A stretch of DNA of 64,000 nucleotides from Planctomycetaceae bacterium (lineage in GTDB: Bacteria; Planctomycetota; Planctomycetia; Pirellulales; Pirellulaceae), in assembly GCA_012959465.1 (NCBI GenBank), contig DUDC01000163.1:21498-85497 (forward strand), written 5' to 3'. Of this stretch, positions 36,662-46,900 are shown piece after piece. Under the pieces are notes generated by a model. That model saw only the letters and a program-made list of their open reading frames with translations, was not told where the DNA came from and ran no database searches. The stretch's first letter is position 1; every line of letters begins with the position of its first letter. The position numbers were made by a program, and so were the translations under genes.

Positions 36662-37617
36662 AGGAAGTAAACACTGTAGATATTGCCGATGTCGCGATGG
36701 AGCTACTACCGGTTATCGATGCGGTGGATACTCGGGCCTCGGCGGGCGGCTTGCCTCGATGGCTGAAACGTCAGGTCCCGAAAGGGAATGGCAACCATCG
36801 CACGGCGCGACTTCTCGAGGAGTTAGGCCTTGAGACGGTCTGCGACAACGCGAAGTGCCCAAACCGAATGGAGTGCTATTCGCAGAGCACCGCAACCTTC
36901 ATGATTCTGGGAAACGTCTGCACTCGCCCCTGCGGTTTCTGTTCTGTCTCGCGGGGTCGTCCCGACGACGTGGAAGCCGACGAACCGCAACGAGTTGCGG
37001 AGGCCGCTCATCGTCTAGAATTGAAGCACGTCGTCATTACGTCGGTCACCCGCGACGACCTGCCCGATCACGGGGCCGAACACTTCTACCGCTGTGTGGT
37101 CGCTGTCCGTGAACGAACAGGAGCCTCCGTCGAAGTACTGACTCCAGATTTCATCGGCTACCCCGCTGCGATTGACCGCGTCATTGATTCGGCTCCGGAA
37201 GTTTTTAATCATAATACAGAAACCGTTCCGCGACTGTACCGCAAAGTGCGCGGCCCCAAGTCTCAGTATCGTTGGACCTTGGAATTGCTGAGACGAGTCA
37301 AGGAACGCAATCCGCAAATACGCACAAAAACTGGTTTGATGCTTGGGCTCGGCGAAACTCGGCAAGAATTGCTCGATGTACTGGCCGATCTTCGCGATTA
37401 CGGCTGTGACTTTCTGACGTTGGGCCAATACCTTCAACCGGGAGCCAGTTATATGCCGGTCGATCGATACGTCCACCCCGATGAATTCGACGAATTAGGT
37501 CGCATCGCGAAACAACTCGGCTTCGTCAAAGTGGCCAGTGGACCGTTCGTTCGCAGCAGCTATCATGCACGCGACATGGCCGAGACGGATGTTTCAAGGA
37601 GCGATGCACATGGATGA
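36658..37617 (+). CDS. lipA: Lipoyl synthase (radical SAM)
   Basis: The start is GTG overlapping the lipB stop. The 319-residue enzyme inserts two sulfurs into octanoyl chains. Both cluster motifs are intact: CxxxxCxxxxxC in CDNAKCPNRMEC near residue 62 for the auxiliary cluster, and CTRPCGFC near 89 for the radical SAM cluster. GYPAAIDRVIDSAPEVFNHNTETVPRLY and LMLGLGETRQE further support LipA. Length fits the family. Being intact, it predicts lipoylated targets somewhere in the cell. Its 3' end overlaps the start of the next gene by eight bases. Confidence 0.96.
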   Translation: MKEVNTVDIADVAMELLPVIDAVDTRASAGGLPRWLKRQVPKGNGNHRTARLLEELGLETVCDNAKCPNRMECYSQSTATFMILGNVCTRPCGFCSVSRGRPDDVEADEPQRVAEAAHRLELKHVVITSVTRDDLPDHGAEHFYRCVVAVRERTGASVEVLTPDFIGYPAAIDRVIDSAPEVFNHNTETVPRLYRKVRGPKSQYRWTLELLRRVKERNPQIRTKTGLMLGLGETRQELLDVLADLRDYGCDFLTLGQYLQPGASYMPVDRYVHPDEFDELGRIAKQLGFVKVASGPFVRSSYHARDMAETDVSRSDAHG

Positions 37618-37870
37618 ACAGACCCCCGAACAATACACACTTCGGATGCCATCTTTGGAATTGCCAAGTGCCATGCACGCCAGCATCTGGCACGCCAGCA
37701 AGGGTAGCAAAGTCGTCGAAGGCGACCGTCTGTTAGAAGTTTGTGCCGGCGAGGTCCTCATCGACATTCCTTCACCGGCCACGGGTACGCTGTTACGCCG
37801 ACTAGTTCGCGAAGACGACCCGATTGATATTGGCCAAGCATTGGCCATCATCGAGTGCACGGGATCGTAA
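37610..37870 (+). CDS. Biotinyl/lipoyl-type domain protein without the modified lysine
   Basis: AAGGAG lies eight bases before the chosen ATG; another ATG lies two codons earlier. The 86-residue protein is a single biotinyl/lipoyl-type beta-barrel: TLRMPSLELPSAMHASIW at the start, VVEGDRLLEVCAGEV in the middle and IDIPSPATGTLLRRL next. In lipoyl domains the hairpin reads ETDKA with the lipoylated Lys; here the same place reads CAGEV and the Lys is Glu48. The barrel is otherwise complete. So it cannot be lipoylated in the normal way and may be a decoy, a regulator or a GcvH-like carrier with different chemistry. It overlaps lipA by eight bases. Confidence 0.82.
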   Translation: MDEQTPEQYTLRMPSLELPSAMHASIWHASKGSKVVEGDRLLEVCAGEVLIDIPSPATGTLLRRLVREDDPIDIGQALAIIECTGS

Positions 37871-37907
37871 CCGCTCGACGGCCGACGGTTGGCCATGTCC
37901 GGGACGA

Positions 37908-38415
37908 TTAGCGGAGCGGCACATCGTCGCCATATTCCGTAAGAATGTCGTGAGACATCTCTTCCGGTGCGAAGTCGTAACGCTGCATGATGCGCACGCA
38001 AGAATTCCATCGTAGTACAGCGTCGTCATTATCAGGTTCGCTCAGCTCTTCAGATTTTGCGTAACACCTCATTGCCGCGCGATACCAACCCACCGACGCC
38101 TGTCCTCGCTTGCTCAATTGTGCGTTGCCCCAACGCTCGTTGATGATCCCTTCGTAGTACAGACGCTCATACGCACCATTGATCTTGGGCAGCAACGACT
38201 TGGCGTCATTCAGTGACGCAGCTAGCTCTCTATCAAACTCGTCGGTGATTGATAGCAGCAAAGTCAAGAATCGCTTCTTGATTTTCTGGATCGACGGCCA
38301 AGACGTCACGGCAAATGCTCTCGGCCTCAAGCGGCTCGTTGAGCAGTCGGTAACGTGTTGCCTTTTCCAATGCCGCGGAGATTCCCGCCTTCGAGATCAG
38401 CTTTAGTTGAACCAT
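37908..38415 (-). pseudogene. TPR-like protein gene interrupted by a one-base frameshift
   Basis: Two overlapping frames join into one protein of about 168 residues. The first codes MVQLKLISKAGISAALEKA to DPENQEA (residues 1-48), resembling the TPR pattern of a planctomycete hypothetical protein. The second resumes with LTLLLSITDEFDREL and runs to the end. The switch needs the skipping of one base next to 38271. The second half keeps good protein character (RWGNAQLSKRG, WYRAAMRCYAKSEEL, DDAVLRWNSCVRI). The spot has no slippery run, so a genuine mutation or a base error is likely, not programmed shifting. Function unknown. Confidence 0.65.
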
Positions 38416-38436
38416 GTTTGACTCGCTTCTTTTGAT

Positions 38437-39177
38437 TCACTTCGTGAAAAGCACTCGAAACAACTTCTTCACCGGATCGTAAAACTCGTCGACAACACGC
38501 TCTTTGAGCGGAATGATCGCGTTGTCGGTAATTGCAATACTCTCGGGACAAACCTCCGTACAGCATTTTGTGATGTTGCAGTAGCCGAGACCCAAATCGT
38601 TTTTCAGTAGACCGAGCCGATTTGCCTTGTCGAGCGGGTGCATTTCCAATCCAGCGACGCGAACAAAAAAACGCGGCCCGCCAAACTCCTGTTTCTTGTC
38701 GTGCTCGCGTATCACGTAGCAAACATTCTGACACAGAAAACACTCAATGCACTTGCGAAATTCCTGCACACGGTCGGCTTCTTCTTGTGAGAATAGCCGC
38801 TCCTCATCGCTTTCCGCTGCCATCTCTATAGGCGGAATCTTTTCGTTGACTCGATAATTCCAGGCAACGTCGTAGACGAGGTCTTTCATTATGGGAAACG
38901 ACTTCATCGGCCGGATCTCGATGGGCTCGTTGTCGGGATACTTGTCCATACGGTCCATACACATCAGCCTCGGCTTGCCATTCACTTCGCCGCCACATGA
39001 ACCGCATTTTCCGGCTTTGCAGTTCCACCGGGCAGCCAAATCCGGTGCGTGTGTAGCCTGGACTGTATGGATCGCGTCTAGCACGACCATGCCCGGCGCA
39101 ACCGGAACGCTGTAATCGACCATTTCGCCTGACGTGTCGTCGCCGCGGTAGATCTTCAAGATAACTTCGTCCGACAT
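38437..39177 (-). CDS. sdhB: Succinate dehydrogenase/fumarate reductase iron-sulfur subunit
   Basis: The start at MSDEVILKI has GAGG five bases upstream. The 246-residue subunit carries the 2Fe-2S motif (WNCKAGKCGSCGGEVNGKP and LMC near 52-73) and two further cysteine sets CIECFLCQNVC near 141 and CNITKCCTEVCP near 198, for the 4Fe-4S and 3Fe-4S clusters. The sequence is closest in style to actinobacterial Sdh1 (mycobacterial Rv0247c type). A membrane protein of matching type is encoded just upstream, 100 bases away, but no flavoprotein subunit lies between or beside them. Confidence 0.92.
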   Translation of the reverse strand: MSDEVILKIYRGDDTSGEMVDYSVPVAPGMVVLDAIHTVQATHAPDLAARWNCKAGKCGSCGGEVNGKPRLMCMDRMDKYPDNEPIEIRPMKSFPIMKDLVYDVAWNYRVNEKIPPIEMAAESDEERLFSQEEADRVQEFRKCIECFLCQNVCYVIREHDKKQEFGGPRFFVRVAGLEMHPLDKANRLGLLKNDLGLGYCNITKCCTEVCPESIAITDNAIIPLKERVVDEFYDPVKKLFRVLFTK

Positions 39178-39277
39178 AGCGCCCTCATCGGGAAATGACC
39201 AAGCACCGAAATCCATGGGGCACCGTCACCGTCCTAACCGTGCAAGTCTCGCAGTGGACTTCGGCCGCTTGATCTAC

Positions 39278-40096
39278 TTATTTCTCAATCAACTCCTTCA
39301 GTTCATCCGGCATTTCGGGAATCGTGCCCGAGGCAACCATCCAAACGTAGAAATCAGCGAAGCCGACCATAAACAGGCTGACCCAAGCCCAGAGCATGTG
39401 GTTCTTGTTCAAGAACGAAGTTCCCTTCCAAAGCTTGTACCGTCCCTTTCTGAATGCGACGCATGAAAAACAATCGATGTTTCCACCGACAAGGTGCCGG
39501 AGGGAATGGCAGGAAAATGTGTACATCGACAACAATGTTACGTTAGCTAACAACACCAATGAGCCGACGCTTACACCGAACGTCATCCCTCCATCTTTAC
39601 TTTCGAAAACACACGCCCGCACGACATCGATGGACAAGAGCACTAAGAACATCAGCGCGAAGTACAAGAAGTATCGATGCAAATTCTGGAATAAGAACAG
39701 CCGCGTCTCGCCCCGGTACTTCGAACGGCTTTCGCCGACTGCACAAGCCGGAGGATCGAGGAAATAGGCGCGGTAATATGCCTTGCGGTAGTAGTAACAT
39801 GTCAAACGAAAACCACCCGGTGCCCAGAGAATCAAGAATGCAGGTGAAAACCAAATAGGCAGTAATCCTCGAATCGATTCTGGCGGCAATGGAGAGTAGA
39901 ACGGCGAAAGGAGTTCGCCCCACCCCGCTCGACCCTCGAACGACACGTAGTCGTCATTGTAAATGTCGCGAAATGTTGAATAGAGAATGAAGGCACCGAA
40001 TCCGAGTGCAGTGGCCAGTGGACCAACCCACCACGAATCGCGTCGCTCCGTTTTTCCAAGCCCGTATTCACGTGGCGCAGAAACTTCGCTAGCCAT
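39278..40096 (-). CDS. Membrane anchor of an Sdh1-type succinate dehydrogenase
   Basis: The 272-residue protein has five hydrophobic helices, at about 27-43, 83-98, 140-158, 173-195 and 238-256. Length and topology match the single large anchor of mycobacterial Sdh1 (Rv0249c, about 270 residues). Possible haem ligands are the His residues in QNLHRYFLYF, SCHSLRHLVGG and NKNHMLW. It lies 100 bases before the iron-sulfur subunit gene in the same direction. In other genomes the flavoprotein gene sits between these two; here it is absent, so the complex must recruit SdhA from elsewhere. Confidence 0.78.
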   Translation of the reverse strand: MASEVSAPREYGLGKTERRDSWWVGPLATALGFGAFILYSTFRDIYNDDYVSFEGRAGWGELLSPFYSPLPPESIRGLLPIWFSPAFLILWAPGGFRLTCYYYRKAYYRAYFLDPPACAVGESRSKYRGETRLFLFQNLHRYFLYFALMFLVLLSIDVVRACVFESKDGGMTFGVSVGSLVLLANVTLLSMYTFSCHSLRHLVGGNIDCFSCVAFRKGRYKLWKGTSFLNKNHMLWAWVSLFMVGFADFYVWMVASGTIPEMPDELKELIEK

Positions 40097-40306
40097 GGTC
40101 TATCCGATCTCCTATCAGGGATCTCTTATTGCAGGCGGACTATACCGGCGCCAAAGGCACCTTTCAATTTTTATCGCTGCAATTAACAGCGATCGACTCG
40201 TTTAGCTACACGTCATGGCCGGCGCGCGCCTTGCACCCGTGTTTAGTCACTCCCGGACGGACTAGAAGAAAACGAGCTGATCGGAGATCATCACAATCAC
40301 GGCCAA

Positions 40307-40960
40307 TCAACGCATTTCCAGCGTTGACCAGACACTTGGGTCTTCGGCGAAGGGAAGTTGCCGCGCCGAGGTCCAGTAGTTCCAGCCCAATTCACTATCG
40401 CGAACAGCATAGAAAAAACCTAACTGTGTGTGCTCGCTCGGGTCAAAACCGACTAGGCTCTTCGCTGGCAGGTGGACGTCGACCACATACTGGCCCCGCC
40501 CAATTCGCAACGAAGCAGTAAATGCATCGGGAGCCTCCGCCAGTGGTTGCTCACGAGCGCGGTGAATCGGCGAGCGGACCATGATCGGACCCGATTCGCC
40601 CTCCTCGCGACCGTGAATGAACGCGTTGAACAGATGGCAAAACCTCGTTGCTCGGTGAACATTGTGAGTGGCACGGGTATCTAACCAAAGCCAGACACCC
40701 TCAAAGTCGGCAACCGACTCATGGTAGTCCGGCAGCGGTGCTCCTCGACCTGTCACGTGAAACTCGAAACGGAGGCCCTGCCGACTCCACGCCGCTCGCA
40801 CCCTCGTGAACGACTCACCACCGCTGTCCAACGCCGACAGCATGGGCAGCTCGTGTCGCGGTGCTAACTTTCCCTGAAACAACTTCGGTTTTTCCAGCAT
40901 TGGCGCTGAAAAATGGAACAGGAAAGTGCTCGGGATGAGTGATTCGATAGAGTCGCTCAT
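40307..40960 (-). CDS. Hypothetical CBM9/DOMON-like protein
   Basis: The 217-residue product lacks a signal peptide. It has the pattern of a CBM9-like beta-sandwich: GLRFEFHVTG near 65, a DFEGVWLWLDTRATHNVHRA segment near 85, an FCHLFNAF strand, and the C-terminal LGFFYAVRDSELG. Such domains bind sugars or haem. It overlaps the uvrA stop by four bases (ATGA), so it is translationally coupled to uvrA, although no functional link to repair is obvious. From memory, similar proteins occur as single-domain hypotheticals in planctomycetes. Confidence 0.75.
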   Translation of the reverse strand: MSDSIESLIPSTFLFHFSAPMLEKPKLFQGKLAPRHELPMLSALDSGGESFTRVRAAWSRQGLRFEFHVTGRGAPLPDYHESVADFEGVWLWLDTRATHNVHRATRFCHLFNAFIHGREEGESGPIMVRSPIHRAREQPLAEAPDAFTASLRIGRGQYVVDVHLPAKSLVGFDPSEHTQLGFFYAVRDSELGWNYWTSARQLPFAEDPSVWSTLEMR

Positions 40961-43900
40961 GGCTGACAGTATTCCCTAAATGCCGAATAGTGTTGACGAA
41001 GAAAATCTTGAAATCGAGCATCTTTCAACTGCTCGCGGTTGCGGAGGTCAATCCGCACGACATCCCACGCTTTTCGCTGTTCCACTTCCTCTCTGCTTCC
41101 TAATCCCATCACGGCGCCCATGGGGAACTTTCCCGGTTCACCCCGCAAGTGCAGTCGAATGGCATTCGGTTTCTTGGTCTGGACTGTCACCCAGGCCGGT
41201 TTCTTGCCGCCGATGAACCGGTTGACCAACTGCTTACTGTCCCACTGAAACACGCCCTCAAGGTCGACTTGTTCGAGCATTTCGAAGAGCAGTTCCAGCG
41301 TCTCCATTCGCCAGCGGACGCGGCCCTTCGAGAACCCCTTTCTCATGAAGTGCCAGCGTCGCCCCAACGATTTCCATGGCATCAACTCGCTAGTTCCGTC
41401 CTCCAATTCCCCGACCTTCGCTTGGAATGAACGAATGGCTTGTTGTAGGAACGCGTCGAAGGCGTCCCGTGACAACTCACCCCATGAGTGAAGCGTCATC
41501 TGCACCTCATCCCATGGCGACGCCCTCCGCACCTTGACTCGAGGTTCGTTCCCATACATCTGTATTTCGTCAACGTCGTTATAGGGTAGTAGTCCGAATC
41601 CTCGGTTTAGTTCATCCTGCTCAAACTCATCTTGGGACACGCGGAACTTCAGCTTGAGCACCCAACTTTCCCCAGTAATCGCATGCAAGAACCACCCACG
41701 CGATTTGATTGGACCGGTAATTTCCACAATGGTGCGATCATTCCAATTCGTGACCCCAAACTGCTTGGCGGCCTCGATCTGATCGACAACATGTTCCAAT
41801 ATGCTGCCGTCCCAATTGCACTGCCGCGACTTTCGGTCAACACGATCTTTCGTGTGCCAGCGACGACCGTCCAATTGCCACGGCATGTCCGCCCGTTTGC
41901 CCAAATCGGCAATTTCGATGTCACCGCTTAGCTGCTCAAACGCCTTTTCCGGATCGAATTCTTCGCGTTCCTTATACGGGCCGCTTGTTAGGACTTCCGC
42001 CAAGTAAGGCGCAGTATGTATCGTCCGCCCATTGGATTGCGCCAAACCAACCAGATCCTCCGGCGTGCCGACGGCGACTACCGTCCCGCCTGCTTCCCCC
42101 GCCTCGGGCCCCATCTCGATCAACCAATCGCAGACCTTGATCACATCCAGATTATGCTCGATGACGACAACAGAGTTTCCCACATCGACCAAACGTTGGA
42201 TCACATTAATCAGCTTTTTCAAATCATCGAAGTGCAAACCAGTGGTCGGCTCATCCAAAAGGTACAAAGTCCTGCCGGTGTCTGGTCGCGACAATTCGGC
42301 GGCCAGCTTGACTCGTTGCGCCTCGCCGCCGGAGAGTGTTGGGGCGGACTGTCCCAACGAAATGTAGCCCAGACCAACATCAACTAGAGTCTGCAAGATG
42401 TGGCGGACCTTGGTAATGTTGTGAAATAGTCGCAACGCCTGTTCACAAGTGAGGTTCAATACATCGTTGATCGAGTGGCCATGGTACTGAACGTTGAGTG
42501 TTTCAGGATTGTAACGGTGCCCGCCGCATTCCTCGCACGTCACCCAAACGTCCGGAAGAAAGTGCATCTCGATGCACGTTTTTCCCTGGCCTTCACAAAC
42601 GTCACAACGTCCCCCCGGCACGTTAAAACTAAATCGCCGCGCCGTGTAGCCTCGAATACGTGAGTCGGGCAGTTGAGCGAACAGATTGCGGATATGGTCA
42701 AAAACGCCCGTATAGGTCGCAGCGCTAGATGACGGTGTGTTTCCAAGTGGCTGTTGGTCCACGCGAATCACCTTGTTCACATGTTCCACACCCTGGATCG
42801 AATCGTGCGCGCCAACCGTCGTCTGCGCCCGATGTAGCTGCTTAGCCAAAGCCGCAAAGAGAATATCGTTTATCAACGAACTCTTGCCACTGCCGCTCGG
42901 GCCGGTAATTCCCGTCAGTGCTCCGAGAGGAATATCGACATCAATGCTCTTCAAATTGTGTTGCCGGGCACCGCGAATACCTAACCAACTGATTTCCGTT
43001 TGATCCGAGAATGTATAGTAGGCCGGACCAGGAGCATCGGTGTCACAGATGATTCGACGATTTGACGGAATGGGAATTGCCTTTTTTCCGACAAGGTAGG
43101 GGCCGGTCACAGAGCGACGACTTCGACCGATGGCCGCAGGGGTTCCCTGAGCGACGATCGTGCCGCCCTCGCTCCCCGATCCCGGCCCGAAATCGCAGAT
43201 TTGATCCGCACCCGAAATGATTTCTCGGTCGTGCTCCACCACGAGTAGAGTATTCCCCAAGTCACGTAGCCCATGTAACGCCCGTAACAACCGGCGATTG
43301 TCGCGGGGATGCAGTCCAATCGTCGGTTCATCCAATACATAGAGAACACCGCACAATCCGCTGCCCAACTGACTGGCAAGGCGAATCCGCTGAGCTTCAC
43401 CGTTCGACAAGCTGGCGGCCGGCCTAGAAAGCGAAAGATATTCCAAACCAACGTCGTTTAGGAACCGAATACGATTTTGGATCTCTCTCACCAACTCGCC
43501 AGCGATCTTGCTTTGTCGAGTGTCCAACTTCCAATCCGACACTACAGAAGCGAGTTTCCCCAATGGCATCCGACCGTATTGATCGATCGTGCTTTGACAA
43601 AACTCTACCGCGGACGCCACGTCGGTAAGTCGACTTCCACCACACTGACCGCAGTCGACTTCGTCGATTAAGTCCTGGATCCGCCCTCTTAAAGATGTCG
43701 AGAGCCGCGATGCTTCTTCCAACGCAGGATAGAGGCCCTTGTACAGGAAGCGAAAACGGACCGCTCCGTCGTCGTCCTTCACTTCCACCCATTGCTGGCC
43801 GCCTCCATGAAATAGAATGCGACGTTGGCGAGCGTTAAGTCCATCAATGGGAACATCGGTGGGCACACCAAGATCGCGGAAAAGAGCGTCCAACATCTTT

Positions 43901-46900
43901 CGCGATGTAGGCTCATCCAGTCCAGGCCAGATCAACAACGCTCCCTCGCCAAGTGTCAAACTTCCATCACGAATTAGCGATGCAGGATTCGCTCCAGATT
44001 GCAACCCCAGCCCTTCACAAGATGGACACCATCCCAAAGGACTATTGAAGGAAAAACTGTGCGGAGTGACCGGATCGAAACTGCGTTCACACCTCTCGCA
44101 GACGAGGTGCTGGCTGTGACTCTTGACTTTCCAGCGAGATTCTCGAACGTCGTCTTGCGGATAGGCAACTCTCATGACACCGCGTCCCAAAGCTAACGCG
44201 TGCTCGGCGCTGTCGGCGATGCGGGAGCGATTCCTGTCGCGGATGACCACTCGATCGACGATCACTTCCACTTTGTGCCGCGTGCGACGATCTAGATCAG
44301 GTACGTTGTCCATCGTGTGGGTCTGGTCGTCGATTCGTACGCGAACGTACCCCTGCTCGCGAATCTCAGTCCAAAGATCGTCATACTTCCGTCCCACCTC
44401 CAATTCCATCGGGGCCATCAGGTAGAGACGTGTCCCCTGGTCGTGGTTCATCACCTTGTCAACGATTTGATCCGCCGTCTGCGTCCCGACAGCCAATTCA
44501 CAATCAGGGCAGTACATCTTTCCCAACCGGGCCATCAGAATTCGCATGTAGTCATAAATCTCGGTGGCGGTTCCCACGGTCGAGCGAGGTGACTTGCTGA
44601 GGTTCTTCTGCTCGATAGCCACTGCAGGCGAGAGTCCTTCAATGCCCTCGACTCTCGGCTTCTCCATTTGGCTGACAAACTGCCGCGCATAGGAACTGAG
44701 ACTCTCAACGTAACGACGTTGACCTTCGGCATAGATCGTGTCCATCGCTAGAGAAGTCTTACCTGACCCACTTGGACCGCAAAACACAGTCATTGCATCC
44801 CGCCGAAGCGACGTGCTAACCATCTTCAAGTTGTGCTGCGACGCCGCGCGAACGCGAATCTCCTTCTCCCCTCGAGCTTGCTTCCGCCGTTTAGTGCCGA
44901 CGGCTGGTTGCCTGTCGTTTCTGCCCTTGGCACGCGGCTTCAGTGAGTGTCGGAGCACTTTTCCAGTATGCGAACGTCGACATTTCACGATGTCTTCAGG
45001 AACACCGGACGCGACCAAGTACCCACCGCGCTCGCCACCTTCGGGGCCGAGATCGATCACCCAATCGGCGGTCTTGATGACGTCCAGATTGTGCTCAACC
45101 ACGACGACCGTGTTGCCAGCTTCGACGAATCCGTGCAGTACATCCAAAAGCATGCGAATGTCGGCAAAATGCAGTCCGGTTGTCGGCTCGTCTAACAAGT
45201 ACATCGTGCTGCCAGTACTTCGTTTGACCAACTCTCGCGCCAACTTGATCCGCTGCGCCTCACCGCCCGAGAGTGTTGGCGAAGGTTGGCCAATCTGCAG
45301 ATAGTCGAGTCCGACATCGTGAAGCGTCTTCAACTTGGCATAGATCTTTGGAATGTTCTCGAACAGCTCCATCGCCGTCGGAATGTCCATTTTCAGTACA
45401 TCGGCAATCGACTGGCCTTTGAATTTAATCTGCAACGTCTCGCGATTAAATCGCTTTCCTTCGCAGATAGTGCAAGGCACCCAAATGTCGGCCAAGAAGT
45501 CCATCTCGAGTCGATTTGCCCCGTTGCCTTCACACGCCTCACATCGACCGTTCTTGACATTGAAACTAAACCGCCCCGGTTTGAACCCGCGGCGTTTCGA
45601 GTCGGGAAGCAGCGCGAATAGAGCTCGGATCTCGTCGAACACCTTGATGTACGTTCCTGGATTTGATCGGGGCGTTCGGCCGATCGGAGACTGGTCGATG
45701 GCGATCATCTTGTCCAAGTGCTCCAAGCCCTCGATCGCGACATGTGCTCCCGGGTTTCCCTCGCCGCCGTTCAGATCGCGTCGAAGAGCTTCCACGAGAA
45801 TGTCGTTGATCAACGAACTCTTGCCAGATCCAGAAACGCCTGTCACACAGACAAAACAGCCTAGAGGAAACTCAATGTCCACTTTCTTGAGATTGTTGTG
45901 GGTGGCGCCGCGCACGACGAGTCGGTGCGAGTTTGCTTCTCGGCGGCGCGTTGGAATTGCGATCTGCTCTCGACCGCTCAGGAAGCGACCGGTTTGACTT
46001 CGCTCCTCCCGCAATATTGCGTCGAGGGGCCCAGCGGCAACGACTTCACCGCCTTTCACGCCGGGGCCCGGGCCAAAGTCGATCAAGTGATCGGCCGCAC
46101 GCATCGTGTCCTCGTCGTGTTCGACGACGACCACCGTGTTACCCATATCACGAAGCTGCTGTAGGGTCGACAACAGACGATCGTTATCTCGAGGGTGGAG
46201 ACCGATCGATGGTTCGTCGAGAATGTAGGTGACTCCAACTAGTCCGGCCCCTATTTGTCCGGCAAGACGAATTCGTTGTGATTCACCACCTGACAATGTT
46301 GGTGCGGTCCGGTCCATCGACAGATAGTCCAAACCAACATTGAGCAAGAATCCGAGCCGGGCCCGAATCTCCTTCAACGCATCGGTCGCAACAAGACGAC
46401 TCGTGGCATTGAGTTCAAGGTCGGAAAAGAACTCGGCAGCTTCCTCTATCGATAAGCTAGAGACATCGGGAAGCGAACGATGTGGGTCGCTTCCAAGTCG
46501 CTTATCTTTGCTCATGGTCTTCAACCGAACCGAACAAGCCTGTTCATTCAATCTCTGACCATGACAGTCGGGACACTGCATCGTGTCCATGTATTTTTCC
46601 AGCTTGTTCAACACAATACGGTTCTTGGCATTGCGGTACTTATTGAGTAATTCCGGGACGACACCCTCAAATTTCCCACCGTATTTGACCGGTGACTTGC
46701 CTCCTCGCCAAGTGAAAGTAATGTGCTCGTCGTCAGTCCCCCATAGCCAGAGGTCCTGTAGCTTTTTCGGCAGACGGTTCCAAGGAGATTTCAGGAGTGT
46801 GCCGTCCTCGATCCCACGTCGCTTTTCGATCGTATCTGCAACACCCTGAAAGATGTGCCTCCGCCATCGCCCTAGTTGCTTCCACTTACCCATCGTTTCG

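Noticed and set aside
38268-38274. Programmed frameshift in the TPR-like gene
   Set aside because: No slippery heptamer or downstream structure seen; a single-base error or mutation is simpler.
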